Assembly: GCA_947629735.1 (NCBI GenBank)
Contig: CANREX010000096.1
Coordinates: 1-5,854, forward strand
From: an uncultured Clostridia bacterium
Lineage (GTDB): Bacteria > Bacillota > Clostridia > Christensenellales > Borkfalkiaceae
Length of the DNA: 5,854 bases
Reading direction: 5' to 3'
Below, piece after piece: positions 5,119 to 5,854 of this stretch. Every line of letters begins with the position of its first letter. Position 1 is the first letter of the stretch. The notes below the pieces were generated by a model. It was not told the DNA's origin. It saw only the letters and a list, made by a program, of their open reading frames with translations, and did not search any database. Both the position numbers and the translations under genes were made by a program.

Positions 5119-5854
5119 AGAAGTAAAAATCGGCAACCTGACAGCGCCCGACAACGTGTTTTTAGCGCCGCTTGCGGGCTACACCAATGCGGTTTTCAGG
5201 GAAATGTGCTTTAATTTGGGCGCGGGTCTCGTTTTCACGGAAATGGTCAGCGCAAAGGGGCTGTGCTACGACAGCGAAAAGAGCAGGGAACTTCTGTCTT
5301 TCACCCCGAATTTCCGCGGCATAAAGGCGGTTCAGCTGTTCGGGCGCGAGCCGTATTACATGGAAAAGGCGGCGTGCGGTGATGATGTCGCCCCGTTCGA
5401 TTTAATCGATATCAACATGGGCTGCCCCGTCCCCAAAATATTCCGCAACGGCGAGGGCTGCGCCCTGCTTGAAGATATCCCCCTTGCGCAATCGCTTGTT
5501 CGGGCGTGCAAGAAGAGCGGGAAGGCGGTTTCGGTCAAGTTCCGCATAGGCATAAGCGGCGAAAAACTTGTCGCGGCGGACTTTGCAAAGGCTATGCGCG
5601 ACGCGGGCGCGGACATGATAACCGTGCACGGCAGAACGCGCGACAAAATGTATTCGGGCGAGGTAAACTTTGCGGAAATATCCAAGGCGAAAAGCGCGGT
5701 GGATATCCCCGTAATAGCCAACGGCGGCATATTTTGCGCGGCGGATGCGGAAAAGCTGATTTCCGAGACGGGCGCAGACGGCGTGATGGTCGCGCGCGGT
5801 GCGATGTACAACCCCTTTATTTTCGCCGAAATTTGCGGCAAAAGCGGGGTGGAC
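5108..5854 (+). CDS. dusB: tRNA-dihydrouridine synthase, DusB type (partial at right edge)
   Basis: Dus enzymes are FMN-dependent and reduce specific uridines of tRNA to dihydrouridine using NADPH. The frame is open from ATG 5108 to the window end, giving 249 residues; the helical tRNA-binding C-terminal domain lies beyond the edge. FMN-barrel signatures are all present: VFLAPLAGYTNAVFR (17-31), TEMVSAKGL (44-52), VQLFGREP (75-82), DINMGCPVPK (101-110) with catalytic Cys106, GEGCALL (115-121), VKFRIG (143-148), VHGRTRDKMYSG (173-184), IPVIANGGI (200-208) and the phosphate-binding DGVMVARGAMYNPFIF (224-239). The start overlaps the last 11 bases of mazG in another frame and lacks a clear Shine-Dalgarno sequence, which suggests translational coupling. 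GTG 5099 in the same frame is a weaker alternative start. The motifs fit the DusB/YacF (Dus) group found in Bacillota; which uridine is modified cannot be read here. Confidence 0.95.
   Translation, partial: MQLKEVKIGNLTAPDNVFLAPLAGYTNAVFREMCFNLGAGLVFTEMVSAKGLCYDSEKSRELLSFTPNFRGIKAVQLFGREPYYMEKAACGDDVAPFDLIDINMGCPVPKIFRNGEGCALLEDIPLAQSLVRACKKSGKAVSVKFRIGISGEKLVAADFAKAMRDAGADMITVHGRTRDKMYSGEVNFAEISKAKSAVDIPVIANGGIFCAADAEKLISETGADGVMVARGAMYNPFIFAEICGKSGVD

Noticed and set aside
5356..5841. Minus-strand open frame (161 codons) opposite dus
   Set aside because: The + strand here carries a full set of Dus motifs, including the catalytic cysteine; the reverse frame shows none.

Overview
The window reads as a stretch of chromosome from a Bacillota (Firmicutes) organism, most likely of the Clostridia. 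The evidence is a SpoVT-type regulator followed directly by a SpoVB/YabM-type flippase and a YabN-type methylase-MazG fusion protein, which is the gene order known around spoVT in Bacillus subtilis. The coding DNA is fairly G+C-rich but uses ATA for isoleucine very often and AGG for arginine regularly, which suggests an uncultured gut-type clostridial lineage. That taxonomic narrowing is inference only.

Layout, all genes on the + strand. (1) Positions 1-706 hold the 3' part of leuA (2-isopropylmalate synthase), cut by the left edge. (2) Positions 707-855 are intergenic. They contain a strong extended -10 sigma-A-type promoter, an inverted repeat over its -35 box, a short terminator-like hairpin in the leader, and a good ribosome binding site. 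(3) Positions 856-1755 encode a divergent Lgt-family membrane protein. (4) Positions 1756-1826 hold an intrinsic terminator whose 3' arm is also the ribosome binding site of the next gene. (5) Positions 1827-2372 are spoVT. (6) Positions 2406-3770 are a short SpoVB/YabM-type MOP flippase. (7) Positions 3712-5118 are a yabN-type mazG, overlapping the flippase gene by 59 nt. (8) From 5108 to the right edge is a dusB-type tRNA-dihydrouridine synthase, overlapping mazG by 11 nt and cut by the window end.

Functionally, leuA is leucine biosynthesis and appears to be a separate unit. The other genes form a tight array serving the cell envelope (Lgt, flippase), sporulation or developmental regulation (SpoVT), nucleotide-pool housekeeping (MazG) and tRNA modification (Dus). 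The overlaps from the flippase through dus point to translational coupling. The hairpins just before lgt and spoVT suggest that read-through into each is limited.

I see no CRISPR array, tRNA, rRNA, insertion sequence, phage gene or toxin-antitoxin pair, and no evidence for a wholly new system. The items most worth a second look are the terminator/RBS overlap before spoVT, the Lgt homologue with altered active-site motifs, the degenerate methylase half of the MazG protein, and the shortened flippase with its long overlap.
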